Assembly: GCA_009602735.1 (NCBI GenBank)
Contig: WELA01007670.1
Coordinates: 96,424-139,245 of the forward strand
DNA length: 42,822 nt
Source of the DNA: Mesotaenium endlicherianum
Lineage: Eukaryota; Streptophyta; Zygnematophyceae; Zygnematales; Mesotaeniaceae
Direction of reading: 5' to 3'
Part shown: in pieces, positions 21,284 through 32,107 of the stretch
Position numbering within the stretch: the first letter of the stretch is position 1
How the letters are laid out: each line of letters begins with the position of its first letter
Notes under the pieces: generated by a model
What the model was told of the DNA's origin: nothing
Seen by the model: the letters and a program-made list of their open reading frames with translations, nothing else
Databases searched by the model: none
Made by a program: the position numbers and the translations under genes

Positions 21284-21730
21284 TTATGCTTTCCCAAGGA
21301 GCTCATGCAAGTTCCAGTGGTTGCAACTTCCCAACTGGCAACGTATGGCGTGGCTTATTCCTCTGACATGTGCGCAGTTGACGATGTACTCGGCAACATC
21401 AACTTCGAGGGACAGCCAAATGTACCCTCGGTGCAAAGCGTGTGTGGTATTGGTAATTCTATGGTGACCAGAGTAAGGAGAGTCATGCGCTTCTCGTAGT
21501 AGCACATGTCTTACTTGGCCTTCTGGGACAACGATGTGCCCACTGTGCCACCAAAAACCGTCCTCAGACAAATAGCTTGAGTGTGCTTTCCGTTTATCCA
21601 TACTGTCCATCGTCACGGCTACACTGCTCAAGTCAGTACCCTGGAGATCTAGGAAAAACGGATCTTTGAGATAGCCCTCATGAAATAGTTGATGCAGGTC
21701 AAGTACTTCATAGGTTTGCATGCTACGCAA
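21284..21730 (-). pseudogene. Integrase zinc-binding region of the Ty3/gypsy element
   Basis: REAHDSPYSGHH and VAEYIVNCAHVRG correspond to the HHCC zinc-binding domain upstream of the integrase core. The second Cys of the CxxC pair is missing (NCAHV where NCxxC is usual). The frame stops just before the core; a frameshift is required to continue. Upstream it follows a degenerate stretch (about 21730-21830) after RNase H. Confidence 0.8.
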
Positions 21731-21830
21731 ATCGGGTTGGCCCGCGTCACCAGGCCGTGCAACGCCAGTGGTCTAGGGGGGTGCAGCGGAATCAAGGGTG
21801 GCCGCCCTTGAAACCTGACCGTTTCGTTAA

Positions 21831-22313
21831 TTAGCAACAGTCCCCAACATCAAGTGGTGAAGGGAAATTCAACTTAGAGGGTCCGCAACATTTATTGCGA
21901 CCAGGGCGATACGCCCAGTTAAAGTGGAATCGTTGCAAGAACTCAGACCATCTTGTCTGGCGCCTTGACAGCATTGGCTGTATTTGAAAGAAGGTATTTG
22001 GGCAGTGATCCGTGACCACTGTCAAACCCTTGCAGCCTTCCAAATAACATCGCCAAGTCTTTAAAGCGTATATGACTGCCCAGAGCTCCTGCCCTGTCGT
22101 GGAGTAATTTTGTTCGGCAGGTGTCAGCTTTCGACTCTCAAAATTGATAGGCTTGCCTGCCTGCAGCACAACAGCCCCTATTCCAACACCAGACGCATCG
22201 GCAACTACCTCGTAAGGCAAGTCGGGATTGGCTAATGAAAGAAGTGGCGCATTAGTGAGTGCATACTTAATACGGTCAAACGCATGTTGCGTATTCTCAT
22301 CCGAAATGAACAA
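21831..22313 (-). pseudogene. RNase H domain of the Ty3/gypsy element
   Basis: Contains VADASGVGIGAVVLQ (first catalytic Asp), FESRKLTPAEQNYSTTGQE (catalytic Glu), VVTDHCPNTFF (third Asp) and LSRRQTRWSEFLQRF, the standard Ty3/gypsy RNase H. It overlaps the reverse-transcriptase frame by a few bases in another frame, which marks a frameshift near 22305. The C-terminal end (NKCCGPSKLN) departs from the family pattern and is degraded. Confidence 0.88.
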
Positions 22314-22668
22314 ACTTATCTTTCCTTGTCAGAGCAGTGAGTGGCGCGGCCATCACTGAAGAACCTTGCATAAACTTACGAAAGTAGTTAGCAAACCCAA
22401 GGAATGAACGTACAGTATGTACATTTTTTGGGACAGGCCAGTCAGCGACGCACGCAATCTTGGCTGGGTCAGGGCGCACCCCTTTCAAACCCACTATATG
22501 TTTGAGGTACAACAGTTCATCCTTCAGGAGGGAACATTTCTTGAGCTTAGCATACAGCTGTTGCTCACGAAGGATCTGCAACACCAATTCAAGGTGCTTG
22601 TAATGCTCGTCCTTGTTCCTTGAATAGACCAGGATATCATCGAGGTATACTTGGACAAATTTCCCCAA
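22297..22668 (-). pseudogene. Reverse transcriptase palm/thumb (YLDD) of the Ty3/gypsy element
   Basis: VQVYLDDILVYS is the catalytic YxDD box. It is followed by KLKKCSLL, the thumb motif SFLGFANYFRKF and the connection region APLTALTRKDK. It is separated from the N-terminal half by an in-frame TGA (22675-22677), probably a CGA codon changed by CpG deamination, and from RNase H by a frameshift. Confidence 0.9.
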
Positions 22669-22674
22669 GTACGG

Positions 22675-23787
22675 TCAAAACAAATCGTTCATCGTGCTCT
22701 GGAATGTTGCGAGTGCATTGGTAAGTCCAAAGCTTAGGACGTTGTATTGGAAATGCCCAATAGGCGTCCGAAACATTGTCTTGAGTACATCCTCTGGTGT
22801 GATTTGTATTTGATGATAGCCTTGGGCTAAACCAAGCGAGGAGAACACGCATGGCCCCTTCAGCGAATCAAACAAGTCATCAATGCGAAATAACGAATAG
22901 CGATTCTTGATTGTTATGTTGTTCAAAGCACAATAATCAATGCACATCCTAAGCGTCCCATCTTTCTTTTGAACAAATAGGATGGGGGCCCCAAATGGAG
23001 AAGAGCTCGGCTCAATCCATCCTGTCTCAAGCAAGTCGCTAATTTGGTCCTTCATTTTGTTCATCTTCAACGGACTGAGGCGATAAATTGGTCTCCAAGT
23101 CGGTTGAGAATTGGGAATGAGAGGAATCGTGTGTCCAATACCCCTATCAGGCGGAAGCCCGGCTGGTATTTCACTTGGAAACACTGATTTGTACTTTTGC
23201 AAAAGAGCAGAAAGTTCAGCTGTGAGTGTCTCTTCATGACCAATCACGTCCAAAATGCGCTCTTCCGTAAAGAGCTTAGTGGAAGTGACTGGGGAATCAG
23301 GTCGCAGTAATCCAAAGAAAACATTTTGACCTCGTTTTGCCAAACGTCTAGCTTGCTTGATGGACAATGGAAGAGTCTTCAAAGGACTTTCTATGGCCAT
23401 ATCCGGCTTAAGGGACTGGAGAGTAATCTTCCTTGTCCCTTTGCAAACAATGCATGTCTTTTGACGAAAGTCAAGCAATGCACTTGTCTGCGTAAGCCAA
23501 GTCGTACCCAAAATTGCATCAATACCAGCGGGCAATTCAGTGACGTAGAATTGTTCGTGGCCGATGTATGATTGCACTTTGAGTTGCAACTTTATCTCTC
23601 CAATAATACAAGCTAACGAGCCATCGCCAAGGCAAAGTTCCTTGTCCTTGAGTGGTGGAATCAACTTCATCTCTTGTGCAAAACGTGCACTAATGAAGCT
23701 CACTGATGCGCCTGAATCAATGACTATAAAGCATGATCTGCCCAAAACTTTCGTTGCAAATGTCATAATTTTACCCCAAAGAAGCAT
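22675..23787 (-). pseudogene. Protease and N-terminal reverse transcriptase of the Ty3/gypsy element
   Basis: 370-residue frame. FIVIDSGASVSFIS (about residues 18-31) is the retropepsin active site with Ser in place of the usual Thr of DTGA. ILGTTWL is the downstream protease motif. Reverse transcriptase begins near residue 230: PTWRPIYRLSP, GWIEPSSSPFGAPILFVQKK, LRMCIDYCALN, and FSSLGLAQGYHQI where the first catalytic Asp is expected (canonical SxxDLxxGYHQI). Here that position reads Gly (SSLGL), a further disabling change. Ends at TGA 22675. Confidence 0.9.
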
Positions 23788-23789
23788 TA

Positions 23790-25003
23790 TGCATCACTAG
23801 CAATGTCCTTGCCTCGAGAGGAATGTGGGAAATATGGAGGTCCTTTACCAAAATCCCATTTTGCATTGCCGATCGCGCTTGAAACCGAGTAATCGGGTCA
23901 GAGTACAAGCGTTTTCGCGTGAATGCAGCAATATAAATTGGTGCAAGACACTTGTGCATTTTCCGTATTCGAGACAAGTATTCGTATCATTGTACAATGT
24001 TATGATCATGCGGCTGGAAGTGCAAGAACATGCAAGCATGGACACACTCAAGTCCCGTAAACTTGTCAAAGCTCAACACTTGCATACTAATATATTCCGA
24101 ACGGAATACATCAATATCGGGTATGCCAGAGAGAACAAGAATCTTGGCTGTATGCGAACATACACCTAGAAGTTCGTGCTCACTAAGTAGTGTTGTCAAT
24201 AGCTCAGAAGAAATTGGGACTTATAAAGTTAAATGCAATGTCAATCTTGACATGATTGAGTGAGGGTTGTGATAAGCAGGGCGGTATTCTTATAGCTTTC
24301 AAGCTCAAATCCATGTGAGAGGGGTGAGTCACAAATAGACGAGATAGAACAGATGCAACGCATCGTGCCAAAGCAATAGAGAAAGGGAAACAATCCACAA
24401 ACCCAAATGAGCAACAAAATCAACCCAATGTCAAAGAAACATGTCAAATCTGGTCAAAACGTGACCAAATATGGACGACAATGTTTTGAGTCCAGAAATT
24501 GTGCGCGAGAGTCAATTCTCGTAGATGACAACAAGTGCGACAATGTCATGGAAATGACCCGTAGGCAAAATTCCCTTGTGTGTATCAAAACACGCGCATA
24601 GCATCCAAGAACACAAGGTGGGTGGGATGGGTGGGGATGAGAAAGAAAGTCCCCTATGGACCCCTTTTGTGTGCAACGGTGCAAAAAGCCCCAAACGGGT
24701 GCAGATTTTGACTTGAATATGTGCAAGGAGCTGAAGAAATAGGCACCCTTCACCACAAAAGTCAAAATCGTCTGAAAAAGAAACAAGCGGCATTGTTAGT
24801 GACGGCAAAAAAAGAAAGGTTCAACGGGAAAAAGTCCGACAGCGCCTAAATGGCCTGAAGGACCGTTGAGGTTGTCGTCGTGGCCAGCAGCAAGAGCGGC
24901 AGCAGCGCAGTTGCACCAACAACCGCTGCGTCGGCGCCGGCTTTTTCTGGAAACCCTAGGAAACGCCGAAAAATGGAGAAAAAAAAAATTCCCGTCGAAA
25001 GTG
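23790..25003 (-). other. Leader/gag region of the Ty3/gypsy element, no recognisable gag
   Basis: In an intact Ty3/gypsy element gag would lie here. No frame longer than about 110 codons occurs and none shows capsid or CCHC zinc-knuckle motifs. The region is AT-rich with many stops, so gag is either lost or decayed beyond recognition, or the element always depended on gag in trans. Confidence 0.6.
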
Positions 25004-25142
25004 GCTACAATAAGCGACCGTAGGTTCAAAGCAGAACTAAGATGGGTGACCGTCCAGTTCGAAGAATTGCCCCAAACAGATTTCTACGATAAGCAACCGT
25101 AGCCCAGGGCAGTACTGGGATGGGTGACCCTCCCAGTACGAA
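25004..25142 (+). repeat. Two tandem 5S-rRNA-like segments in the retrotransposon leader
   Basis: Segment 1 (25004-25064) and segment 2 (25083-25142) start 79 bp apart, share taagc(g/a)accgtag, and each contains gatgggtgacc. Segment 2 reads agtactgggatgggtgacc, a 19-base match to the internal promoter/box C part of plant 5S rRNA, preceded by aagc as in box A. Upstream and downstream 5S parts are absent, so it is a fragment, on the strand opposite the host element. Confidence 0.55.
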
Positions 25143-25214
25143 AAAGACCCCGAAATATATTTCCCAAGTATATTCCAACCACTAAAAAAAAAATTCCTTG
25201 GAGAAACCGAGATC

Positions 25215-25228
25215 GGCTCCAATACCAA
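25215..25228 (-). promoter_or_regulatory. Primer-binding site of the Ty3/gypsy element
   Basis: Minus strand directly after the 5' LTR reads TTGGTATTGGAGCC. This matches the initiator-Met tRNA primer site common in plants (TGGTATCAGAGC) at all but two bases. Its position confirms orientation and the LTR end at 25229. Confidence 0.75.
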
Positions 25229-25316
25229 TGTGACGTTTCTGCTTTTCGAGAGGATCTTTTCCTCGGTATTCAAGGATTTATTTAAAGTGAAGTGGAAAGA
25301 AAATCTATATACTTGT
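25229..25316 (-). repeat. 5' LTR of the Ty3/gypsy element, first part
   Basis: Matches 19094-19180 of the other LTR (gacgtttctgcttttcgagaggatctttt...ctatatacttgt) until the nested element starts at 25317. Confidence 0.9.
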
Positions 25317-26515
25317 TGTCACGAATTATTGAGTCGAAGTCGTTGCACGAACCCGAGCTACAAGCGTGTGAGCGATCACCCTCGAACGGGCACTTGCCTC
25401 TTTGCATTTGTGTGATTTGGTTTACTAAGTTGCTATGCTCGCATGCCTAGGGGATAGATGCCACGTGACCCACTAGACGCACCAAAGGTACGGGCCGAGT
25501 ACCTGTCCAAAACTGGATGGTGGCACTTGACTTTGTATTCATAGCCACTACAGGCCGCAGGGACCCAAGCGACAGCCCGAAGCAAAGATAACAAGGGTCG
25601 AGGGGGCCACGTGGAGCCATTGGAAGCTGGCGGGCTTCTGCGCTTGGCCTAGGCTCACACGACAGCCAGCCCGAGCACTTATTGTGCTCGGCGCCAAGCG
25701 ACGGGAGCCAGCAAGGCCACGTGGCGCCACCGGAAGGTGGCGGGCACCTTCAAGTGGCCTGTCACTCGGGCCCAGGCACTCCTAAGTGCCCCACATCCAA
25801 GTGGCGAGGCCACCAAGGGCACCCAGGGCCACTGACCGACAGCTGCAGCCCGTCGGTTGGCCCACGCGCACCCGACCAAGATGTGCTCAGCCGACAGGAA
25901 CCTTCACAGCCTGCAGGAGTAGCACAGCTTAGCGGGCAACCGTCCGATTGCACAAACATAAGTGTGCAAGCTTGTCTTACAAGCTTAGCATGTGCTAAAG
26001 TGAGCTCGACCTATCACAAGCATTTAGCATATTCTAGCATCCCGCTTTTGATTGGATTGAGTAGTAACTAGCCTATTGGAGCGCTAGCACGATAGGTATA
26101 TGTGTGTGTATGCAAAGGTAGATCTTAGATGAAGACTACATGCATTGAATCCGCGCCTAACCCGCCCGGTTTGCAGGAGTATAAGTACTAGAGATGTCCC
26201 TGGAGAGACATCTTTTTAGAAGTCCCCATTATGCGAGTGGTAAGTCACAGAGATCATCAGTAAAGCTTACACTTTTATCTCTTGTGTTTTTAGGACCACT
26301 TAGTTTCTCTCTTGTGAAGAGCAAGCCTTGCTGGCTGCCAGTCACTTGAAGAACTTTACAAGTGGTGAGCAAAGTCACTGCTTAAAACCGTACCATAGGA
26401 CTACTCTTGAAGATCATGATGTGCTTCCAGTGATCTTTTGGGCCATACTTCATTAGTTGTATTCCTACCAATTTACAAGTTTGAGGTGCTCACTCTGGAG
26501 AGAACACACTCCCTT
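25317..26515 (+). repeat. Terminal block A of the nested element
   Basis: Long direct repeat, partner 30865-32107, differing by small indels (for example 40 extra bases near 31015 and 16 near 31337). Contains gagtataagta near 26178, a possible TATA element. Block A behaves as LTR or LTR-plus-leader sequence. Confidence 0.8.
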
Positions 26516-26681
26516 ACTTCTAAAAAGATCTCTCTTTGCTTCGCTTACAAGCATTTAGAATCTTCAGCGTATGCCTACTCGTAGTGGGCTCGCTTATCAG
26601 CCTTACTACAAAAGGGTTAGTGGGGAAGACTCAGACTGAGATCTCAGTGCCATCAGTGAACCTTCTGAAGGGGATCATCAA

Positions 26682-28273
26682 GTGCCTCTTCAGCCTGTAG
26701 CTATCATTGAGCCACAGCCTCATTGGACTTACATTGATCTACAGAGCTCTATGGCTGGAGACCAAGATACGAAGGTAGATAGGACCTCTCTCTTCCGTTT
26801 CAGCGGTAGGCCAGGCACCTGTAATCTGGACGACACCATCTCTGAGTTCGAGGCTGACTTTGAGAACGCAAAGCTCAAGACTCCTACGCTCACTAAACGC
26901 CAGGTGTTTGGCACGCTTATGCGCTACCTTCTTCACGAGGCTCGCGACACCTACCGTGAGAAGTCGGCTGAGATCTACACACGCACAGAGCCCGTGGGGG
27001 ACCCGCCAGTGGACACCCCCATAGCTGATCCTGTCCAGGCCTTCTGGAACGTTCTCAGAGAGGAGTTTCATCTGCCACCAAAGAGAAGGTGTACAAGCTA
27101 CACCGCTTCTATTGCCGCAAGGATGAAACAATTCGCATGATGTACCGGCGCCTGACCCACCTACGGCGAGACGTGGGCACTGTCACCGACCGGGAGGCTG
27201 CGGAGATCTTCTTGCGAGCCATCGATCCGCGTCTGAGGGAGAGGGCTATCGCTCCTCTCATTGATCGCGCCGACGTCAACTACACGCTGGAGGACGCCTA
27301 CAAAGCTGTAGAACGTCAAAGTTTGGCTGCCGCACGGAGCAACATCAGCAATCGTGTGGGCCTGGCATCCACTGGCATACGCCAGGAAGCACCGGTGTTG
27401 CCCTCCTTGACAGCACGCTTCGCTCTTGCCCGCCAGCATCAGCAACAGCAATCGCAACGCTCGCAGTTGCCAGCACAGACGCAGTCTCACAATGCGCCAC
27501 GTGGCCGTGTTTTCATGGCCACAACGACGGGCGACCTTTGCTGGGCATGTGGAGAGACGGGCCACACACGTCGTGAGTGCACTCTGGCGCAGAACAGCAG
27601 GCCAGGAGACTGCACCTACTGCGGCAAGGCAGGCCATTTGCAAGTCGTATGCTTGAAGAAGCAGCGCGACACGGAGATTGGACGCGCTCATGATGATCCT
27701 GCGCCCTCTTCAGGCCAGCAAGGCATGCAAAACCCACGCATAAGAGGACGCCCCACAAGCACGGCAGCCACGGCTACGACAAACGCCGCGCTGACCCCCA
27801 GGGAGGACATCTTCAACTACGACAATCTCAGCGATGCGCTAGCTGCGTCCGAGGCGGAGAGCGCGCAAATCCGCGCCCTATTCGCCGCCGACAGCTTCGA
27901 CGCCTGCGGAGCCTTGAACGCACACGCACTCTCGGCCGACGCTGTGGCACTGACATCTGGCGCCAACGCAGCACGTGCACGCATGCCCAATGTCGACATC
28001 TGGCAGTCCCTGCGCCGACCACATGCCGCAGCAGCAGCGTTGCAACCATGCGCATGTCCGCATTACAACAGAGCGCCTATGACGACAGCTACAGCTACAA
28101 CGGATGCCGCGCTAATCCCTCGGGCCGACGATTGCAGCTTTGAGACATTAGCGATGCGCACGTGGAGGCCAACGCCGAGATTGCGCATCTACGAGGCCTC
28201 TGCGTCACCGACAGCTATAATGCGTGCGCAACGCAATTCATGCACGATCCTACGACCGACGTTACAAGGGTAA
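26682..28273 (+). pseudogene. Gag (capsid and nucleocapsid) of the nested element
   Basis: The first frame, 26682-27140, carries a capsid-like helical region (MAGDQDTK... start at 26751, LDDTISEFEADFENAKL, LREEFHLPPK). A one-base shift near 27085 continues in the frame open from 27089 (KVYKLHRFYCRKDE, VERQSLAAARSNIS). Two CCHC zinc knuckles follow: CWACGETGHTRREC (about 27540) and CTYCGKAGHLQVVC (about 27612), both with C-x2-C-x4-H-x4-C spacing. Retroviral-type Gag packages element RNA in cytoplasmic particles. The shift could be programmed or a mutation; nothing at the site proves slippage. Confidence 0.85.
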
Positions 28274-29000
28274 CATCCGCCGGTGGCGCAACTCTTGCGT
28301 GCACCCCCAGCGCCGACATTAGGCAGCCAGAGTGCCTGCCAAGTTGCGTAGCAAAAGCGTTGCAACCACGCTCACGTCCGCATGACAACGAAGCGCCTAC
28401 GACGGGAGCTGCAGGCGCCGACGGCGATGCGTCTACAGTCCCAACGCACCTCGTGCTCACACCTCTCAGCTGCGAGAGGGTATGCGCCAACGTGCTGACA
28501 GATGGCAGACCCTAGACCTGCGCAGCTCTGTAAGCCCACGCTGCACACGACCCCGCTGACGGGTCAATGTTGCAGCTACGCGCACGTCCGCACGACAACG
28601 CAGCGCTCTCGACGAGGGCAGCATACGCCAACAGTGACGCGTTTGCAGATCCATCGCGCTCGGCTCTGACACCTGACAGCAGCAACAGGGCGGGCCTCAA
28701 CAAGCTGACAGGTGGCAGGCCCTCGGCCTGTGCAGTCCTGGCAGCCCACGCTACATACGGCCCCGCTAACGGGTCAACGCAGCCGCCTCGCGCACGTTCG
28801 CACGACGACGGAGCGCCCATAACAAAGGCCGCAGGCACCGATATCGACGCCCCTGCAGGCCTGCCTCGTCCCGCGCTGACACCTGTCAGCAACAACACGG
28901 CGAGTACCAACAGGTTGATCGGTGGCAGGCCCAAGGCCTGTGTAGTTCTGACAGTCGACGATGCGAACGTACCCACTCACGGGTCCCCGCAACAGCCAGC
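27765..29000 (+). repeat. Degenerate tandem repeats in the gag-protease spacer
   Basis: Units recur with the marker cgtccgca-aacagcgcc at about 28055, 28375, 28585 and 28795, giving spacings of about 320, 210 and 210 bp. A related pair begins near 27770 and 28090 (acaa-cgccgcgctga/t-ccc). The encoded consensus is Ala/Thr/Pro-rich. Spacings of 210 are multiples of three, but 320 is not, consistent with the frame breaks near 28273. Confidence 0.6.
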
Positions 29001-30125
29001 GCAGCCCGCAAAGGCGTCAACACATGCGCCCTTTGCGTTCGCTGCCCTGATGGAGCCAGCAGGGCTGCACAGCGCATGTGCAGCGACAGGTGACGCCCTG
29101 ACGCAGACCCGCCAGTCGGTTATTCCGGCTGCAGCTTCAGCAGCCGTGCGAGTTACGGCCGCGCGGACGTGCCCAGTGTTGCGCACGAGCACGCAGCCAC
29201 GAGATAGCCGCCCGCTGCTGGTTGCTGCTAGAGCAGCAGGTCACAGCGGCCGCCGCCACGTATCGCGCACACGCTGGCCAAAGCGCCGACCTTCGGCAGT
29301 GGCATGGCCAGGCGCACACGCCCATCTATACCGACGCAACAAGTTGCTCAACGCACGTTCAGCAGCAGCGCAGTCGACACAGCTCCAACACCAGCTGCGC
29401 ACAGCAGTTGCGCACATGGCGCAACACCGGCAGCCAACGACGCGGACGGCTTCTACGTTGCCACGCGCTCTACCACAGCATCTCCGGCCTGGCACAGGTC
29501 TGGGACAAACCTGCCGCAGGACTGGCAAAAGTCTGGCAGAGGTTCAGGCCAAGTTGGGAGTAGGCAAGGCACAGGCCTGGCAGAGGTTCGACACAGGTTT
29601 GACTCGCACCTGCTTGCAGCCGCCGCGACTACGCCCTCTCGTCGCTCCACGCACACCTCGACCACCTTCGTTTGCCACGCACGCATGCTGCCACTTGGCA
29701 AGAGCGCAACAGCCGCCAAGGCACCACGCGAGCGTATGCTGCTGACAGCAGCCGGTCGGCCAGCAGCCTCACACAAGAGAAATGGGCCTGACCAGGGAAG
29801 CTGCACAAAGGAGGCACCACGTCTTCCGCGTTCCTTCCGCGTGCTCAAGCCGCCGCCAGCGCCTGTTGCTCTCGCGCCTCACGCGCTCGCCTCGCCTATG
29901 ACGACGGTGCAGCTCAACGCTGAAGTCGTCTCCCTGGCCTTGCACCGCATGCCAGCGGTCTCCTTTGCAGACTTTGGAGTAACGCTAGAGGCGACGAGGC
30001 AGGCAGCTCAGCTGCTGCTGCAGCCTCGCGGTGCCGGTCTACGCACCGCCGCGGGCAAGCCAGCGTCTGACGCCGCAGCCCCGGTATCTCTGCACCCGCG
30101 CGACCTGCGCATGAGCGCAGGATGA
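28567..30125 (+). pseudogene. Ala/Gln/Arg-rich spacer frames of the nested element
   Basis: Overlapping open frames (28567-29745 and 29304-30125) between nucleocapsid and protease. Composition is low-complexity Ala, Arg, Thr, Pro and Gln. Around 29480-29600 there is a short internal repeat (GLAQVWDKP, GLAKVWQRF). No domain is recognisable; the length of these frames partly reflects high GC content. They may be the C-terminal extension of Gag. Confidence 0.35.
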
Positions 30126-30670
30126 TAAGCAGTCCTAACGCCGCCTTTTTGGATAACGCGCAGGGGATCGTGCTCGTCAACACTCAAGCCCTGCAACGGA
30201 TCATGTTTGACACGGGCGCACAGCCAGTCCTCATTAGCCTTAGCTACTTCCGACGGCTGGGCCTCTCTTTGAAAGACTTGGAGGATTCGCCGACGCGGAT
30301 CAACACGGCAGCTGGCACCTCCGAGTTCGTGACCGGGCGCACACGACTGGCGCTTCGCTTCACCTTCAGGCCAGGAACAGCGGACGAGACAACCATCCAT
30401 CGGCACGCCCTCGTGACTTGGTGTGAGACCTTTGACGTCCTCTTGGCACAGGAGGTGCTCTTTCCCATCGGCGCCGCGGTTGACAACTGGACCGAGCGCG
30501 TCCAATATCGGCCCGACTGGCGTTCAGGAGGAACCCGCACGGCTTCTTTGCCGCTTGACATCGTGGACCGACGTCCGGCCATTACCACTCTCTATGGCTT
30601 CCACGTTGGCTGCCCAAACTTACAACTGGTGCACGTGCCAGCTGAGACTCGTTCTGTCGCAAGTGCTTAG
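30122..30670 (+). CDS. Retropepsin-like aspartic protease of the nested element
   Basis: 182-residue frame. LQRIMFDTGAQPVLIS near residues 26-41 contains the DTGA active-site triplet. AAGTSEFVTGRTRLAL resembles the flap-side strand. FDVLLAQEVLFPIGAAVD aligns with the second hydrophobic-Gly region (ILGxxxL/F in relatives). It would process the Gag polyprotein. ATG at 30122 overlaps the stop of the previous frame (ATGATAA), a possible reinitiation or fusion point. It stops at TAG 30668-30670, just before the G-rich tract, with no polymerase downstream. This frame is intact. Confidence 0.75.
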   Translation: MISSPNAAFLDNAQGIVLVNTQALQRIMFDTGAQPVLISLSYFRRLGLSLKDLEDSPTRINTAAGTSEFVTGRTRLALRFTFRPGTADETTIHRHALVTWCETFDVLLAQEVLFPIGAAVDNWTERVQYRPDWRSGGTRTASLPLDIVDRRPAITTLYGFHVGCPNLQLVHVPAETRSVASA

Positions 30671-30713
30671 CGTTAGCACTAGGCAGCAACAGCTCACCAG
30701 CTGGAGGCTGACA

Positions 30714-30726
30714 GCTGGGGGGGGGA
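30714..30726 (+). promoter_or_regulatory. Polypurine tract of the nested element
   Basis: gctgggggggggga immediately precedes block R (ttgaaacatcc), the position expected of a plus-strand primer site next to a 3' LTR. It suggests that block R is the beginning of the LTR proper. Confidence 0.55.
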
Positions 30727-30862
30727 TTGAAACATCCAACACTTGCCTCCCTTTTTGGCTATAAAGCCCCGTGTATTGTAGACTTTCATTGCAGCAAAGC
30801 TTGCTTGCTTATTATGCATTGCTTGTGTTGATAGTACGCACCCAACCTCCTAGCGCACGACA
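30725..30862 (+). repeat. Block R of the nested element, first copy
   Basis: 138 bp, partner 32108-32244. Contains ggctataaagcccc, a TATA-box-like motif near 30759, lost in the second copy (ggctacaaag). Ends cacgaca. Promoter-like content suggests U3. Confidence 0.75.
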
Positions 30863-30864
30863 GT

Positions 30865-32107
30865 TGTCATGAACTATTGAGTCGAAGTCGTTCCACGTAC
30901 CCGAGCTAAAGGCGTGTGAGCGATCAACCTCGAACGAGCACTTGCCTCTTTGCATTTGTGTGATTTAGTTTATTAAGTTGCTATGCTCGCATGCCTAGGG
31001 GATAGATGCCACGTGACAAGTCAACACTTGTCACGTGCGCCAGACCTACTAGATGCACCAGAGGTACGGGCCGAATACCCGTCCAAACAGGACGGTGGCA
31101 CTTGACTTTGTATTCATAGCCACTACAGGCCGCAGGGACCCAATCGACAGCCCGAAGCAAAGATAACAAGGGTCGAGGGGGCCACGTGGAGACATCGAAA
31201 GCTGGCGGGCTTCTGCGCTTGGCCCAGGCTCACACGACAGCCAGCCCGAGCACTTAATTGTGCTCGGCGCCAAGCGACGGGAGCCAGCGAGGCCACGTGG
31301 CGCCACCGGAAGGTGGCGGGCACCTTCAAGTGGCCTAGGGGCAGTTAAATGCCCGTCACTCGGGCCCAGGCACTCCTAAGTGCCCCACATCCAAGTGGCG
31401 AGGCCACCAAGGGCACCCAGGGCCATCGACCGACAGCTGCAGCCCGTCGGTTGGCCCACGCGCACCCGACCAAGATGTGCTCAGCCGACAGGAACCTTCA
31501 CAGCCTGCAGGAGTAGCACAGCTTAGCGGGCAACCGTCTGATTGCACAAACATAAGTGTGCAAGCTTGTCTTACAAGCTTAGCATGTGCTAAAGTGAGCT
31601 CGACCTATCACAAGCATTTAGAATATTCTAGCATCCCGCTTTTGATTGGATTGAGTAGTAACTAGCCTATTGGAGCGCTAGCACGATAGGTATATGTGTG
31701 TGTATGCAAAGGTAGATCTTAGATGAAGACTACATGCATTGAATCCGCACCTAACCCGCCGGGTTTGCAGGAGTATAAGTACTAGAGATGTCCCTGGAGA
31801 GACATCTTTTTAGAAGTCCCCATTATGCCAGTGGTAAGTCACAGAGATCATCAGTAAAACTTACACTTTTATTTCTTGTGTTTTCAGGACCACTTAGTTT
31901 CTCTCTTGTGAAGAGCAAGCCTTGCTGGCTGCCAGTCACTTGAAGAACTTTACAAGTGGTGAGCAATCGCAGCTTAAAACCCTGCCATAGGATTACTCTT
32001 GAAGATCATGATGTGCTTCCAGTGATCTTTTGGGCCATACTTCATTAATTGTATTCCTACCAATTTACAGTTTTGAGGTGCTCACTTTGGAGAGTACACA
32101 CTCCCTT
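30865..32107 (+). repeat. Block A' of the nested element
   Basis: Second copy of block A, starting TGTCATG two bases after the end of R. At 32107 it passes directly into R'' without gag. Confidence 0.8.

Noticed and set aside
25083..25142. A functional 5S rRNA gene
   Set aside because: Only the promoter-side central portion matches; the 5' third and the 3' end that pair to close the molecule are missing and no T-run terminator follows at the right distance.
28977..30505. Several antisense frames of 90-165 codons in the nested element
   Set aside because: High-GC shadows of the gag spacer and protease frames; no motifs.
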